From contig JALNYY010000034.1 of the NCBI GenBank assembly GCA_023229605.1, positions 1 through 31,514 of the forward strand: 31,514 bases of DNA, in the 5' to 3' direction. The position numbers and the translations under genes are program-made. Shown here piece by piece: positions 1-7,762 of this stretch. Position 1 is the first letter of the stretch. Each line of letters begins with the position of its first letter. A model generated the notes under the pieces. It was given only the letters and a program-made list of their open reading frames with translations, was not told the origin of the DNA and ran no database searches. This DNA is from Methylobacter sp. Lineage in GTDB: Bacteria; Pseudomonadota; Gammaproteobacteria; Methylococcales; Methylomonadaceae.

Positions 1-331
1 GATCTTTGGTGACGCGGGCGTAAGAGGAAATCGGAAGCGTTTTGTGTGCGGCGGTCATGCCGTACATGTCGTATATTTCGCCGGATGCGGTTTTCTTTCC
101 GTGAAATCTGGGGCCGTACCATGAAGCTATGCCTTGCTTCAGGTAGCGGGTAAGGCGGGGTAACAGATTTTCTTCGTCGGCGTTCTGCGTATCGGAATCG
201 CCGGTGTGCAATTTTGAATACTGATTGTCTGTGATGCTGAGTGGCGGGGTTGAAAGGTCGCTGGTTTTTATTTGTTCGGTGCTACAACTACATAAAACAA
301 ACATTAAAAGTATCGGGATGATCTTATTCAT
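1..331 (-). CDS. rlpA: RlpA-family septal-ring lytic transglycosylase lipoprotein (3' part outside window)
   Basis: The visible 110 residues start at ATG 331-329 and run off the window at base 1. The N-terminus (MNKIIPILLMFVLCSC) is a lipoprotein signal with a likely lipidated Cys16 (LCSC). From about residue 67 the double-psi beta-barrel domain begins: GIASWYGPRFHGKKTASGE, then AAHKTLP and YARVTKD, all typical of RlpA. RlpA proteins cleave glycan strands lacking stem peptides and sit in the outer membrane at the septal ring; that is family knowledge. The start overlaps the mltB stop by four bases (ATGA), so the two are probably translationally coupled in the rod-shape operon. A C-terminal SPOR domain cannot be judged here because it would lie outside the window. 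Confidence 0.88.
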   Translation of the reverse strand, partial: MNKIIPILLMFVLCSCSTEQIKTSDLSTPPLSITDNQYSKLHTGDSDTQNADEENLLPRLTRYLKQGIASWYGPRFHGKKTASGEIYDMYGMTAAHKTLPISSYARVTKD

Positions 332-1380
332 GGGAATGAGCCTTTTTTATTTAAAATAGATAGGCTTAGCTGGTAAACGGCCATGGCGTATAAAGGACTG
401 TGGTTGTAGCGGGTAATGACATAAAAATTGTCTAAAGCCGCCCAAAGTTCTTTGCCTTGCTGCTGTTCAAAGCTAAGCAGTTTCACTTTACTGTCGAAAG
501 GTAATTGCCTCGATATTGTTAAGTTGAGCGATTCTAACTCGGTAAGCCTTAAATCCGGCTTAAGGTCATTATTGATAACTGGTTCATAGTTTTCGCCTGC
601 AGGATGTGGGCGAGGAGCGGAAACGTTATATTTGGCTGTAACGGGAACGGCAATAGCCTGACCGGCTTGCCAATGATGCTTGGCAAAGTAATTGGCGACG
701 CTGGCTATGGCGTCGCCGTTGTTGTGCCAGATGTCGCGGCGGTTGTCATGGTCGAAATCAACGGCGTAGGATCTGAAACTGCTGGGCATAAATTGCGGCA
801 ATCCCATGGCTCCGGCATAGGAGCCTACCGGATCGACGGCGTTGATGTGCTCGTCGCGGCAGAGCAGCAGGAAGTTTTCAAGTTCGCCGAGAAAGAATTT
901 GCTGCGCGGCGGGTAGGCGAAAGCCAGTGTAGACAGGGCGTCGATCACACGGTGGCTGCCGGTGTTTTTTCCAAACAGTGTTTCAACGCCGATAATGGCG
1001 ACAATGATTTCGGCCGGGACGCCATATTGTTGCTCTGCGGCGGCCAGTGCCGGTGCGTTTTCCCGCCAGAATTGCACGCCGGCGTCGATACGGGCTTCGG
1101 TCAGGAATATTTTGCGGTATTTATACCAGGGCAATCCTTCCGAGGGTGAGGCAATCCTTTTGAGTATATCCTGCTTGATTTCGACGGTATCAAACAAATC
1201 ATCAAGTTCGGATTTGTCGAACTGGTGTTTTGTTGCCATTTGCTCGATAAAAGCGTCAACTGATTCGGTATCTTTTATGTTGCCGGTGCAGGAGATGAGG
1301 AAAAGGCAAAAGGCGAAGGGCGAAAGGCGAAAGACGCAGGGGATGCTTCTGAGTCGGGATATAAGGTTGTATTTGTGCAT
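328..1380 (-). CDS. mltB: Membrane-bound lytic murein transglycosylase B
   Basis: 350 residues. The N-terminus is a lipoprotein signal with lipobox LISC (Cys31). The catalytic domain follows: the active-site Glu133 in GVETLFGKNTG and the strongly conserved GSYAGAMGLPQFMPSS stretch at 187-202 are hallmarks of MltB/SltB family enzymes, which cleave the MurNAc-GlcNAc bond to give 1,6-anhydro-MurNAc ends. The gene lies behind rodA (gap of about 180 bases holding a heptamer array) and overlaps rlpA by four bases. Oddly, the codons for the hydrophobic part of the signal (residues about 17-26) are themselves a run of GGC(G/A)AAA-like heptamers, read here on the opposite strand. Confidence 0.95.
   Translation of the reverse strand: MHKYNLISRLRSIPCVFRLSPFAFCLFLISCTGNIKDTESVDAFIEQMATKHQFDKSELDDLFDTVEIKQDILKRIASPSEGLPWYKYRKIFLTEARIDAGVQFWRENAPALAAAEQQYGVPAEIIVAIIGVETLFGKNTGSHRVIDALSTLAFAYPPRSKFFLGELENFLLLCRDEHINAVDPVGSYAGAMGLPQFMPSSFRSYAVDFDHDNRRDIWHNNGDAIASVANYFAKHHWQAGQAIAVPVTAKYNVSAPRPHPAGENYEPVINNDLKPDLRLTELESLNLTISRQLPFDSKVKLLSFEQQQGKELWAALDNFYVITRYNHSPLYAMAVYQLSLSILNKKGSFP
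1305..1332. repeat. Heptamer repeat inside the mltB signal-peptide codons
   Basis: On the plus strand four in-phase heptamers follow each other: GGCAAAA, GGCGAAG, GGCGAAA, GGCGAAA. Read on the coding (minus) strand they specify the hydrophobic part of the MltB lipoprotein signal. The orientation is opposite to that of the larger TTTAGCC array at 1470-1553, so the two sets are inverted relative to each other across the start of mltB. Confidence 0.7.
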
Positions 1381-1469
1381 CTTTTTAGCCTTGTGTTAGA
1401 GCTTGTTTGGGATTTATAAGTGAGTCAAAAATTTTAAGGTATCAATCGAAGACACAAAGGCTCACAATT

Positions 1470-1553
1470 TTTAGCCTTTAGCCTTTAGCCTTTAGCCTTT
1501 AGCCTTTAGCCTTTAGCCTTTAGCCTTTAGCCTTTAGCCTTTCATCTTTCGCC
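1470..1553. repeat. Heptanucleotide tandem array (TTTAGCC), 12 units
   Basis: Ten perfect consecutive TTTAGCC units (1470-1539) are followed by TTTCATC and TTTCGCC, in phase, with no interruption. The array fills most of the gap between rodA and mltB and would be transcribed as GGCTAAA repeats in the operon mRNA. The last unit, TTTCGCC, is the exact complement of the GGCGAAA units in the mltB signal codons, so both look like one repeat family. Short tandem heptamers of this type are prone to slippage and copy-number change. Confidence 0.95.
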
Positions 1554-1564
1554 TGCTTTTACAT

Positions 1565-2698
1565 TTATGAGTGCGGTAGAAACTTTTTATGGGTATGAAT
1601 CGACATAAGAATACCGAATCCGGCCAGCAACGTTACTATGGAGGTGCCGCCGTAACTGATCAGCGGCAATGGAACGCCGACCACCGGCAGTACGCCGATG
1701 ACCATGCCTATGTTAACAAACACATAAACAAAGAAGGTAAAAGCCAAGCTGCCGGCTAATAAACGGCTGTAGGTGTCCTGGGCCTGCGAGGCAATATACA
1801 GGCAACGGCTGATGATAAGCAGGTACAGGGACAACAGGCCTAAGCAGCCGAAAAGTCCGAACTCTTCGGCAAAGACTGCAAAAATAAAGTCGGTGGAACT
1901 TTCCGGTAAAAAGTCGAGTTCCGACTGGGTGCTGCCCAACCAGCCTTTGCCATAGATGCCGCCGGAGCCGATAGCGATTTTCGATTGAATAATATGATAA
2001 CCACGGCCCAGAGGATCAGCCTCCGGATTTAAGAAGGTGAGCACCCGGTCGCGTTGATAAGGGCGCATAAAATGCCAGAGTATCGGAGTCAGTCCTGCAA
2101 GCATGGTGCAGATTGCCAGCATGAATCGCCAGGAAAGGCCGGCAAAAAACAATACGGCGGCGCCGGAGCTGGCAACCAGTAATGCGGTGCCCAGATCAGG
2201 CTGTTTGGCGATCAGCAGGGTTGGAAGAATGATCAGTATGCCGGCGATCAGCAATTGCTTTGATTTTGGCGGTAATGCGTGTTCCGCTAAATACCAGGCG
2301 ACCATCATTGGCGTGGTGATCTTGATCATTTCCGACGGCTGGAAACGGAAAACGCCAAGATCCAGCCAGCGTTGCGCGCCTTTGCCGAATTGTCCCAGAA
2401 CCAGCACCGCAATAAGCAATAAGATTCCAAAACCAAACAGCAGCGCTGAATAACGCTTAAACTGATAAGGATCAACATGGGCCAGTGCCGTCATTAGAAG
2501 AAACGCCAATCCGACGCGCGCCGCTTGGCGCATCAGCACATCCATATCCTGGCTGCCTGCGCTGTAAAGTATGACGAAGCTCAACAGTGATATAAGGAAT
2601 AGACCGATAAACAAGGGAATATCTATATGCAGTTTTCTGAGGACATTACCGATAAGCGACGGCGGATGAAATTGTTCGCTACGAGTTTCAGTTTTCAT
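1565..2698 (-). CDS. rodA: Rod-shape SEDS peptidoglycan glycosyltransferase RodA (MrdB)
   Basis: 377 residues, about ten membrane helices, the usual RodA length. SEDS-family landmarks are visible: WLDLGVFRFQPSEMIK near residues 111-126, the segment LPESSTDFIFAVFAEEFG, and the C-terminal GVPLPLISYGGTSIV signature. RodA polymerises lipid II into glycan strands in the inner membrane together with the transpeptidase PBP2 (family knowledge), encoded just upstream. The ATG at 2698 lies 11 bases inside the end of mrdA, an overlap that supports this start and coupled translation. It is followed by the heptamer array and mltB. Confidence 0.97.
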   Translation of the reverse strand: MKTETRSEQFHPPSLIGNVLRKLHIDIPLFIGLFLISLLSFVILYSAGSQDMDVLMRQAARVGLAFLLMTALAHVDPYQFKRYSALLFGFGILLLIAVLVLGQFGKGAQRWLDLGVFRFQPSEMIKITTPMMVAWYLAEHALPPKSKQLLIAGILIILPTLLIAKQPDLGTALLVASSGAAVLFFAGLSWRFMLAICTMLAGLTPILWHFMRPYQRDRVLTFLNPEADPLGRGYHIIQSKIAIGSGGIYGKGWLGSTQSELDFLPESSTDFIFAVFAEEFGLFGCLGLLSLYLLIISRCLYIASQAQDTYSRLLAGSLAFTFFVYVFVNIGMVIGVLPVVGVPLPLISYGGTSIVTLLAGFGILMSIHTHKKFLPHS

Positions 2699-4532
2699 TA
2701 TTGTCCCCTAAAAATTGCTTGATAACTTGTCCCGCGATAGGCGCTGCGACTGAGCCGCCGTGACCGCCGTTTTCAACGATGACCGCAACTGCAATTTTAG
2801 GATCGTCAGCCGGGGCGAAAGAAATAAATAAGGCGTGGTCGCGTAATTTGAAGTCAATGTCGTTTTCGTTGTATTTGGCATCCTGCTTAATGTTGAAAAC
2901 CTGCGCGGTTCCGGTTTTGCCGGCGATTTGATAGCTGATGTTTTTGCTGATGCCCTTTGCTGTACCATGAGGGTCATGAATAACATTGACCATGGCCGAG
3001 ATGATGCTATTGATGTTTTCGGGATTAAGTTCAATGTCTTCCGGGCGGTTTTCTATGTCAGTAGCGGTGGCGTCCGGGTCGACGGTATGCCTGACCAGAA
3101 AGGGAGTTACAACCTTGCCTTTATTCGCCAATGTAGCCGTGGCTCTGGCGAGTTGTATCGGCGTAACTTGGAGAAATCCCTGTCCTATTCCGGTGATCAG
3201 CGTTTCTCCCGGATACCAGGACTGATTGCGTTGATTGCGTTTCCACTCGCGCGAGGGCAACAACCCCTGCTTTTCGCCGACCAAGTCAATGCCGGATCTT
3301 TCACCAAAACCAAAGTGCTGTAAAAAACTGTGCATACGGTCTATGCCCAGCGTGGACGCCAGGCTGTAAAAATACACGTCGCAGGATTGGGTGATGGCCT
3401 CGGACATATTCACCGAGCCATGTCCGCCTTTTTTCCAATCCCGATAGTGATGGCTGACATTGGGCAACATATAATAGCCGGGACAGAAAAGTTTGTGTTC
3501 GGCGCTTATGGCATTGTATTCGAGTCCGGCCAGTGCAATAAACGGCTTAACGGTTGATCCCGGCGGATACAAACCACGCAGTGCGCGGTTATAGAGAGGT
3601 TGGTTTTCGGAGGATTGCAGTGCCTGATATGCGTCGTTGGCTATGCCGATAACAAAAGGATTGGGATCAAAGCCGGGACGGCTGGCGAAGACCAGTACGC
3701 CGCCGGTTTTAATATCAATGGCGACTACCGCGCCATTGTAGCCGTCTAGTGCGTCATAAGCGGTTTTCTGCAAATCTATGTCCAGCGTCAGATAAAGATT
3801 TTCGCCAGGCACAGGGGGGACTGAGTTCACTGTATTGATGGCGCGCGCCTGTACATTGGTTTCTATTTCCGCATAGCCGGTCTTGCCGTGCAGTTCGCTT
3901 TCATAGGTGTTTTCTATGCCTATTTTGCCGACATGAGTCGAGCCCCGGTATTCGGCGACGGGTAGGGATTTCATTTCCGCTTCGTTGATGCGGGCCACAT
4001 AACCGACAACATGGGATGCTAATTCAGCGTAGGGGTAATGGCGAACCAGACGGGCCTGAATGTCGACACCGGGGAAATAAGGCCTGACGACGGCAAATTT
4101 GGCGATTTCTTCGTCGGTCATGCTTATTAGCAAAGGGGTGCTGACGAAGCGTTTTTGTCGTTTTCGTTGTTTCTGGTATTGATCGATTTTTTCGTCAGAG
4201 ATATTGAGCAGTTTTTGTAAGCGCCGCAGAGTGTCGTCAAGATCCTTGATTTGCTCAGGGATAAGTTCCAGGCTGAAAGACTGCGTGTTGTCGGCCAGGA
4301 CTTTGCCGTGCCGGTCATAAATAATGCCTCTCGTCGGCACGAGGGGTTCGATTTTAATGCTGTTGTCTTTTGCCAGTGTTGCGTAATGTTCGTGTCCGAC
4401 AATTTGCAGATAAACCAGGCGCACAATCAGGCTGGAGGTTAGGAGCAGCATGACAATAAAGGCCGCAATAATACGGTTGAGAAATAGACGGCTCTCTTCT
4501 AACTTATTTTTAATCGTATAGATACGAGACAT
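2688..4532 (-). CDS. mrdA: Penicillin-binding protein 2 (peptidoglycan D,D-transpeptidase)
   Basis: 614 residues. One N-terminal membrane helix (about residues 20-44) anchors the protein. The non-catalytic dimerisation domain with PTRGIIYDRHGKVLADN follows, then the transpeptidase domain with all three penicillin-binding motifs: SxxK as S326-TVK (YPPGSTVKPF), SxD as SCD at 383-385, and KTG at 539-541 followed by TAQVF. This is the class B enzyme that crosslinks wall during elongation with RodA and MreBCD. It lies 17 bases behind mreD and overlaps rodA by 11 bases. Length and motifs are intact. Confidence 0.97.
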   Translation of the reverse strand: MSRIYTIKNKLEESRLFLNRIIAAFIVMLLLTSSLIVRLVYLQIVGHEHYATLAKDNSIKIEPLVPTRGIIYDRHGKVLADNTQSFSLELIPEQIKDLDDTLRRLQKLLNISDEKIDQYQKQRKRQKRFVSTPLLISMTDEEIAKFAVVRPYFPGVDIQARLVRHYPYAELASHVVGYVARINEAEMKSLPVAEYRGSTHVGKIGIENTYESELHGKTGYAEIETNVQARAINTVNSVPPVPGENLYLTLDIDLQKTAYDALDGYNGAVVAIDIKTGGVLVFASRPGFDPNPFVIGIANDAYQALQSSENQPLYNRALRGLYPPGSTVKPFIALAGLEYNAISAEHKLFCPGYYMLPNVSHHYRDWKKGGHGSVNMSEAITQSCDVYFYSLASTLGIDRMHSFLQHFGFGERSGIDLVGEKQGLLPSREWKRNQRNQSWYPGETLITGIGQGFLQVTPIQLARATATLANKGKVVTPFLVRHTVDPDATATDIENRPEDIELNPENINSIISAMVNVIHDPHGTAKGISKNISYQIAGKTGTAQVFNIKQDAKYNENDIDFKLRDHALFISFAPADDPKIAVAVIVENGGHGGSVAAPIAGQVIKQFLGDNNEN

Positions 4533-4549
4533 AACAACTACAGAATGTT

Positions 4550-5035
4550 TTATTTAGTGCGCCGTGACAAACGGACGCGACGCAGGGCGCTATAGATCAG
4601 TGGCCAGCAGAGTGTGCCGGTAAAAACAGGCAGCCAGAAAGAGGCATGCAGTTGAGTGGGGTTCTGGATGTTTTTTAGCCAAAACAGCAGTATTTGGGAA
4701 AACAGCAGGCAAGAGAAAATAAACAGGCCTTGCTGAGGTAATGGAAATTGGCGCAAACGCTTGTGCATTATCAGGCACAAATAGATAACCAAGGAATAGG
4801 CCAGTGCGTACTGGCCGAATACTCTTCCGGTCAACACATCGGTGAGCAACCCGATGGTCCAGGCATGAAAGATGCCGACGCGTTCCGGTACCGCAATTGC
4901 CCAGTAGATAAGCACCAGAAGCACCCAGTCCGGATTTATGCCGGTCAGAAAACCGGGCCAGGGTGTAATCCTTAAGCACATCGCCATCACAATAGTCAAA
5001 AAAATGCGACCAAAGCCTGTGTAGCTATTCATCAC
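4550..5035 (-). CDS. mreD: Rod shape-determining protein MreD
   Basis: About 160 residues, five or six hydrophobic segments, the MreD pattern (FLTIVMAMCLRITPWPGFLTGINPDW is cut here into its typical parts: a first helix, then PDWVLLVLIYWAIAVP and GLLTDVLTGRVFGQYAL). It is an inner-membrane part of the elongasome. Two starts are possible: GTG at 5035 or ATG at 5032; both lie within the last codons of mreC, an overlap of 8 to 11 bases, with a purine-rich AGGGAT upstream. The start region is part of a 69-base tandem repeat that makes up the 3' end of mreC, so a second copy of this start context sits 69 bases upstream. Confidence 0.93.
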   Translation of the reverse strand: MMNSYTGFGRIFLTIVMAMCLRITPWPGFLTGINPDWVLLVLIYWAIAVPERVGIFHAWTIGLLTDVLTGRVFGQYALAYSLVIYLCLIMHKRLRQFPLPQQGLFIFSCLLFSQILLFWLKNIQNPTQLHASFWLPVFTGTLCWPLIYSALRRVRLSRRTK

Positions 5036-6185
5036 GGCCTATCCCTGTCCGTTCCCCTGCGGGCGCTTCGCGTGTCAACCCACTCCCGGTGGATTGATCA
5101 TCGCGGCCTATCCCTGTTTGACCCGCTGCGGGCGCTTTGCGTACCGATCTGCTCCCTGCGGACCGGTCCACGCGGGCTGTCCCAGTCGGTTCCTCTGCGG
5201 GTGTGTCGTGTTTCAATCCGTTTTTGGCGGATTGGTCATGGGGGTGAGTCTCGGAGGTTTTCTCGTTCGATGGCGTGGTCAGTGAAACCGGGGACGAGTC
5301 GCTCCAGACGATCAGCAGCTCCCTGTTTCGGTCCAGCATGGCTTTGGGCGTGGCGGTGATGTTGACGAAAGGTTTGTTAGACATCGGGGTGAAATCATCG
5401 ACAATGCCCACCGGATAACCCGATGGAAAGGTGCCGCCTAAACCCGATGTTATCAGTAAGTCGCCGGGACGAATATCCGCATTATTAGGTAAAAAAGGCA
5501 GGTTAAGCCGGTTCAGTTGGCCGCTGCCTACAGCAATGGTCAGCAGGCCGTTACGATTGACCTGTACGGGGATGGCATGGTTCGGGTCGGTAATCAGCAT
5601 GATTTCGGAGCTGAACGGCAAGGCGCGAAAAACCTGTCCGACAACGCCGTTCGCATCCAGTACCGGCTGTTGCGGGTGAACGCCGAAACGAGTGCCTTTG
5701 TTGACCACGACTATATTTTCGTAGGGCGCCGTATTGATCGACAGCAATTCGGCGATCAGCAGCTGTTCGCCGAGTTTGAACGAGTTTTCCAATAACGCAC
5801 GCAGGCGAATATTTTCTTTTTCCAACGAGTCGAATTTAAGCAATCGGGTTTTATCGATGAATTGCTCTTCGCGTAATTGGGTATTTTCTTTTTTTAAGGT
5901 CGAATATGAGCGAATTGAGTCGCTGGTTTGTTCGATCAGAACTGACGGCAAATCGACCAAGTATTTTAACGGGTCGACGAGAACGGATAACGTGGCTCGA
6001 AGTGTGTCCAGTTGATGGCTACGGTGTTCAGTTATCAGTAAAGCGACTGAAGCAATTATTGCCACAAGCAGACGGGTGTTGATGGATGGACCGGTAGCAA
6101 ATAAAAGTTTTATAGCGGGATGCCTCTTTATGTAGGTTGGGTCAGTCGAGTCTTTTTTGCGCCGTAACCCAAACGGGTACGGCAT
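5025..6185 (-). CDS. mreC: Rod shape-determining protein MreC with a repeated C-terminal tail
   Basis: 386 residues, longer than many MreC proteins. After a basic N-terminus comes GPSINTRL and one membrane helix (about 38-53), then a coiled coil (about 95-135), then the periplasmic beta domain with NKGTRFGVHPQQPVLDANG and GLLITSGLGGTFPSGYPVG-type sequence. MreC links MreB/MreD to PBP2 in the periplasm (family knowledge). The last 69 residues (318-386) are three tandem 23-residue units rich in Gly, Arg, Ala, Thr and charged residues and probably disordered; most MreC proteins lack this tail. The gene is about 100 bases behind mreB and overlaps mreD. Confidence 0.95.
   Translation of the reverse strand: MPYPFGLRRKKDSTDPTYIKRHPAIKLLFATGPSINTRLLVAIIASVALLITEHRSHQLDTLRATLSVLVDPLKYLVDLPSVLIEQTSDSIRSYSTLKKENTQLREEQFIDKTRLLKFDSLEKENIRLRALLENSFKLGEQLLIAELLSINTAPYENIVVVNKGTRFGVHPQQPVLDANGVVGQVFRALPFSSEIMLITDPNHAIPVQVNRNGLLTIAVGSGQLNRLNLPFLPNNADIRPGDLLITSGLGGTFPSGYPVGIVDDFTPMSNKPFVNITATPKAMLDRNRELLIVWSDSSPVSLTTPSNEKTSETHPHDQSAKNGLKHDTPAEEPTGTARVDRSAGSRSVRKAPAAGQTGIGRDDQSTGSGLTREAPAGERTGIGRDE
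5028..5234. repeat. Three 69-bp in-frame tandem repeats at the mreC 3' end
   Basis: Matching positions recur at a 69-base step: the string CGGCCTATCCCTGT starts at 5035 and again at 5104, and a diverged form starts near 5173. In MreC this gives three 23-residue units: the two C-terminal ones share TGIGRD and the third (318-340) is more worn. The unit contains the mreD translation-start context, so an additional ATG is found at 5101-5099, in the mreD frame but closed after eight codons. Confidence 0.9.
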
Positions 6186-6196
6186 TGGTTTGTCGG

Positions 6197-6238
6197 GTTA
6201 CGCTATGCTCGGCAAATTGCCCCTGCAGTCGTAACCCG
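6197..6238. other. Inverted repeat in the mreB-mreC spacer
   Basis: GGGTTACG and CGTAACCC face each other across a spacer of roughly 26 bases, between the mreB stop and the mreC start. It could form a hairpin in the operon mRNA. There is no T-run, so it is not an obvious terminator; it may tune the large expression difference between MreB and MreC. Weak evidence. Confidence 0.4.
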
Positions 6239-6284
6239 TCTACGCGCTGTCCAAATAAACGAATTAAAGAATGATTACGCTTGA

Positions 6285-7328
6285 TTACTCCAGGGAAAAA
6301 GTCGAAACCCCTTTTTTATCCAACATTTCCAGAACCATGCCTCCTCCCCTGGCGACACAGGTTAGCGGGTCATCGGCTATATAGACCGGCAGCCCCGTCT
6401 CTTCGGCGATTAGTCGGTCTATATCCTTTAACAAAGCTCCGCCGCCGGTTAAGAATATGCCGCGGGTCGCCACGTCCGAACCGAGTTCCGGCGGGGTTTG
6501 CTCCAAGGCTAATTTTACGGCGCCGACTATGCCGGATAGCGGTTCTTGTAACGCTTCCAGGATTTCGTTGCTGTTTAGGGAAAAGCTGCGCGGCACGCCT
6601 TCCGCCAGGTTGCGGCCTTTTACTTCAATTTCCCTGACTTCGCTGCCGGGATAGGCCGTGCCGATTTCATGTTTTATTCTTTCTGCGGTAGCTTCGCCAA
6701 TTAAAGTGCCGTAGTTTCTGCGCACATAATTGATAATGGCTTCGTCAAAGCGGTCGCCGCCGATGCGTACAGACGAGGAATAGACGATGCCGTTTATTGA
6801 GATGACCGCCACTTCAGATGTGCCGCCGCCAATATCCAAAACCATCGAACCGCAAGCCTCCTCGACCGGCAAGCCTGCGCCGATAGCAGCCGACATGGGC
6901 TCTTCAATCAGATAAACCTCGCGAGCGCCGGCCATTGCCGCCGATTCCCGGATGGCGCGCCGTTCAACCTGTGTCGAGCCGCAAGGCACACAGATTAAAA
7001 TGCGTGGGCTGGGGCGCAGCATCTTGCTTTGATGAACTTTTTCGATAAAAAACCTGAGCATCCGTTCGGTAACCGCAAAATCGGCGATTACCCCGTCTTT
7101 CAGCGGGCGGATTGCGGTAATATTGCCCGGCGTACGTCCCAGCATCAGTTTTGCGTCAAGACCGACAGCGGCAATCGTTTTAGCACCCCGGATTCTGTCT
7201 TCTTTGATGGCGACAACCGACGGTTCATTAAGCACTATTCCCTGACCGGGAATGTAGATCAATGTATTGGCGGTTCCTAAGTCAATAGCGAGATCGTTGG
7301 AGAAAAGGCCGCGAATTCTTTTGAACAT
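6285..7328 (-). CDS. mreB: Rod shape-determining actin-like ATPase MreB
   Basis: 347 residues, exactly the usual length for gammaproteobacterial MreB. The N-terminal amphipathic segment MFKRIRGLF, the phosphate-1 motif DLGTANT (16-22), IEEP at 141-144, the phosphate-2 motif DIGGGTSEVAV (165-175) and the adenosine motif LTGGGALL near 291 are all present. MreB forms membrane-bound filaments that direct the elongasome. It is the first gene of the minus-strand operon and is divergent from gatC across a 129-base AT-rich spacer. A GGA ribosome site lies upstream of the ATG at 7328. Confidence 0.98.
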   Translation of the reverse strand: MFKRIRGLFSNDLAIDLGTANTLIYIPGQGIVLNEPSVVAIKEDRIRGAKTIAAVGLDAKLMLGRTPGNITAIRPLKDGVIADFAVTERMLRFFIEKVHQSKMLRPSPRILICVPCGSTQVERRAIRESAAMAGAREVYLIEEPMSAAIGAGLPVEEACGSMVLDIGGGTSEVAVISINGIVYSSSVRIGGDRFDEAIINYVRRNYGTLIGEATAERIKHEIGTAYPGSEVREIEVKGRNLAEGVPRSFSLNSNEILEALQEPLSGIVGAVKLALEQTPPELGSDVATRGIFLTGGGALLKDIDRLIAEETGLPVYIADDPLTCVARGGGMVLEMLDKKGVSTFSLE

Positions 7329-7457
7329 TTTTATCTGTATCCTTGGGGAATAAAAATTGTATTACTTTATCAATCAAGCGAGTGTTTGAGCAAGATATAA
7401 AGTATTATAAACGTAATAATATATAGAATCTCTGAAATTTTTTATTGGGAGTTAATA
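7329..7457. promoter_or_regulatory. Divergent promoter region between mreB and gatC
   Basis: This 129-base AT-rich spacer must hold promoters for both operons. On the minus strand a perfect -10 hexamer TATAAT lies at 7409-7404, but I see no good -35 partner at the proper distance. On the plus strand a TGGGAG ribosome site (7446-7451) precedes the GTG start of gatC at 7458. Promoter positions are tentative. Confidence 0.45.
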
Positions 7458-7745
7458 GTGTCTTTAACGGCGGATGATGTGAAGAAAATTGCGCATTTAG
7501 CGCGACTGGGGATCGATGAGCAGGATGTTGCTTCTTATGCAAAGGATTTGTCAGGGATGCTGGATTTGATGACGCAGATGGGCGATCTGAACACGGATGG
7601 AGTCGAGCCTATGGCTCACCCGATGGATCAGGCGCAAAGGTTGCGCCCCGATCTGGTAACGGAACAGGACAGTCGCGAAAAATTCCAGGCTATTGCGCCG
7701 CAAGTAGAAGCGGGGCTTTATCTAGTGCCCAAAGTAATTGAGTAA
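7458..7745 (+). CDS. gatC: Asp/Glu-tRNA(Asn/Gln) amidotransferase subunit C
   Basis: 95 residues, the usual GatC size. The N-terminus (SLTADDVKKIAHLARLGIDE) and the later MAHPMDQAQRLRPDLV stretch are typical. GatC wraps around GatA and stabilises the GatCAB complex, which converts misacylated Glu-tRNA(Gln) and Asp-tRNA(Asn) to the amide forms. The start is GTG at 7458, supported by TGGGAG seven bases upstream. gatA follows after 17 bases. Confidence 0.96.
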   Translation: MSLTADDVKKIAHLARLGIDEQDVASYAKDLSGMLDLMTQMGDLNTDGVEPMAHPMDQAQRLRPDLVTEQDSREKFQAIAPQVEAGLYLVPKVIE

Positions 7746-7762
7746 AGGGAAAAGTAACCACT

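Noticed and set aside
1470..1553. Resemblance of the TTTAGCC array to a telomere-type repeat
   Set aside because: The unit differs from plant TTTAGGG, the array is inside an operon and bacterial short heptamer arrays are a simpler explanation.
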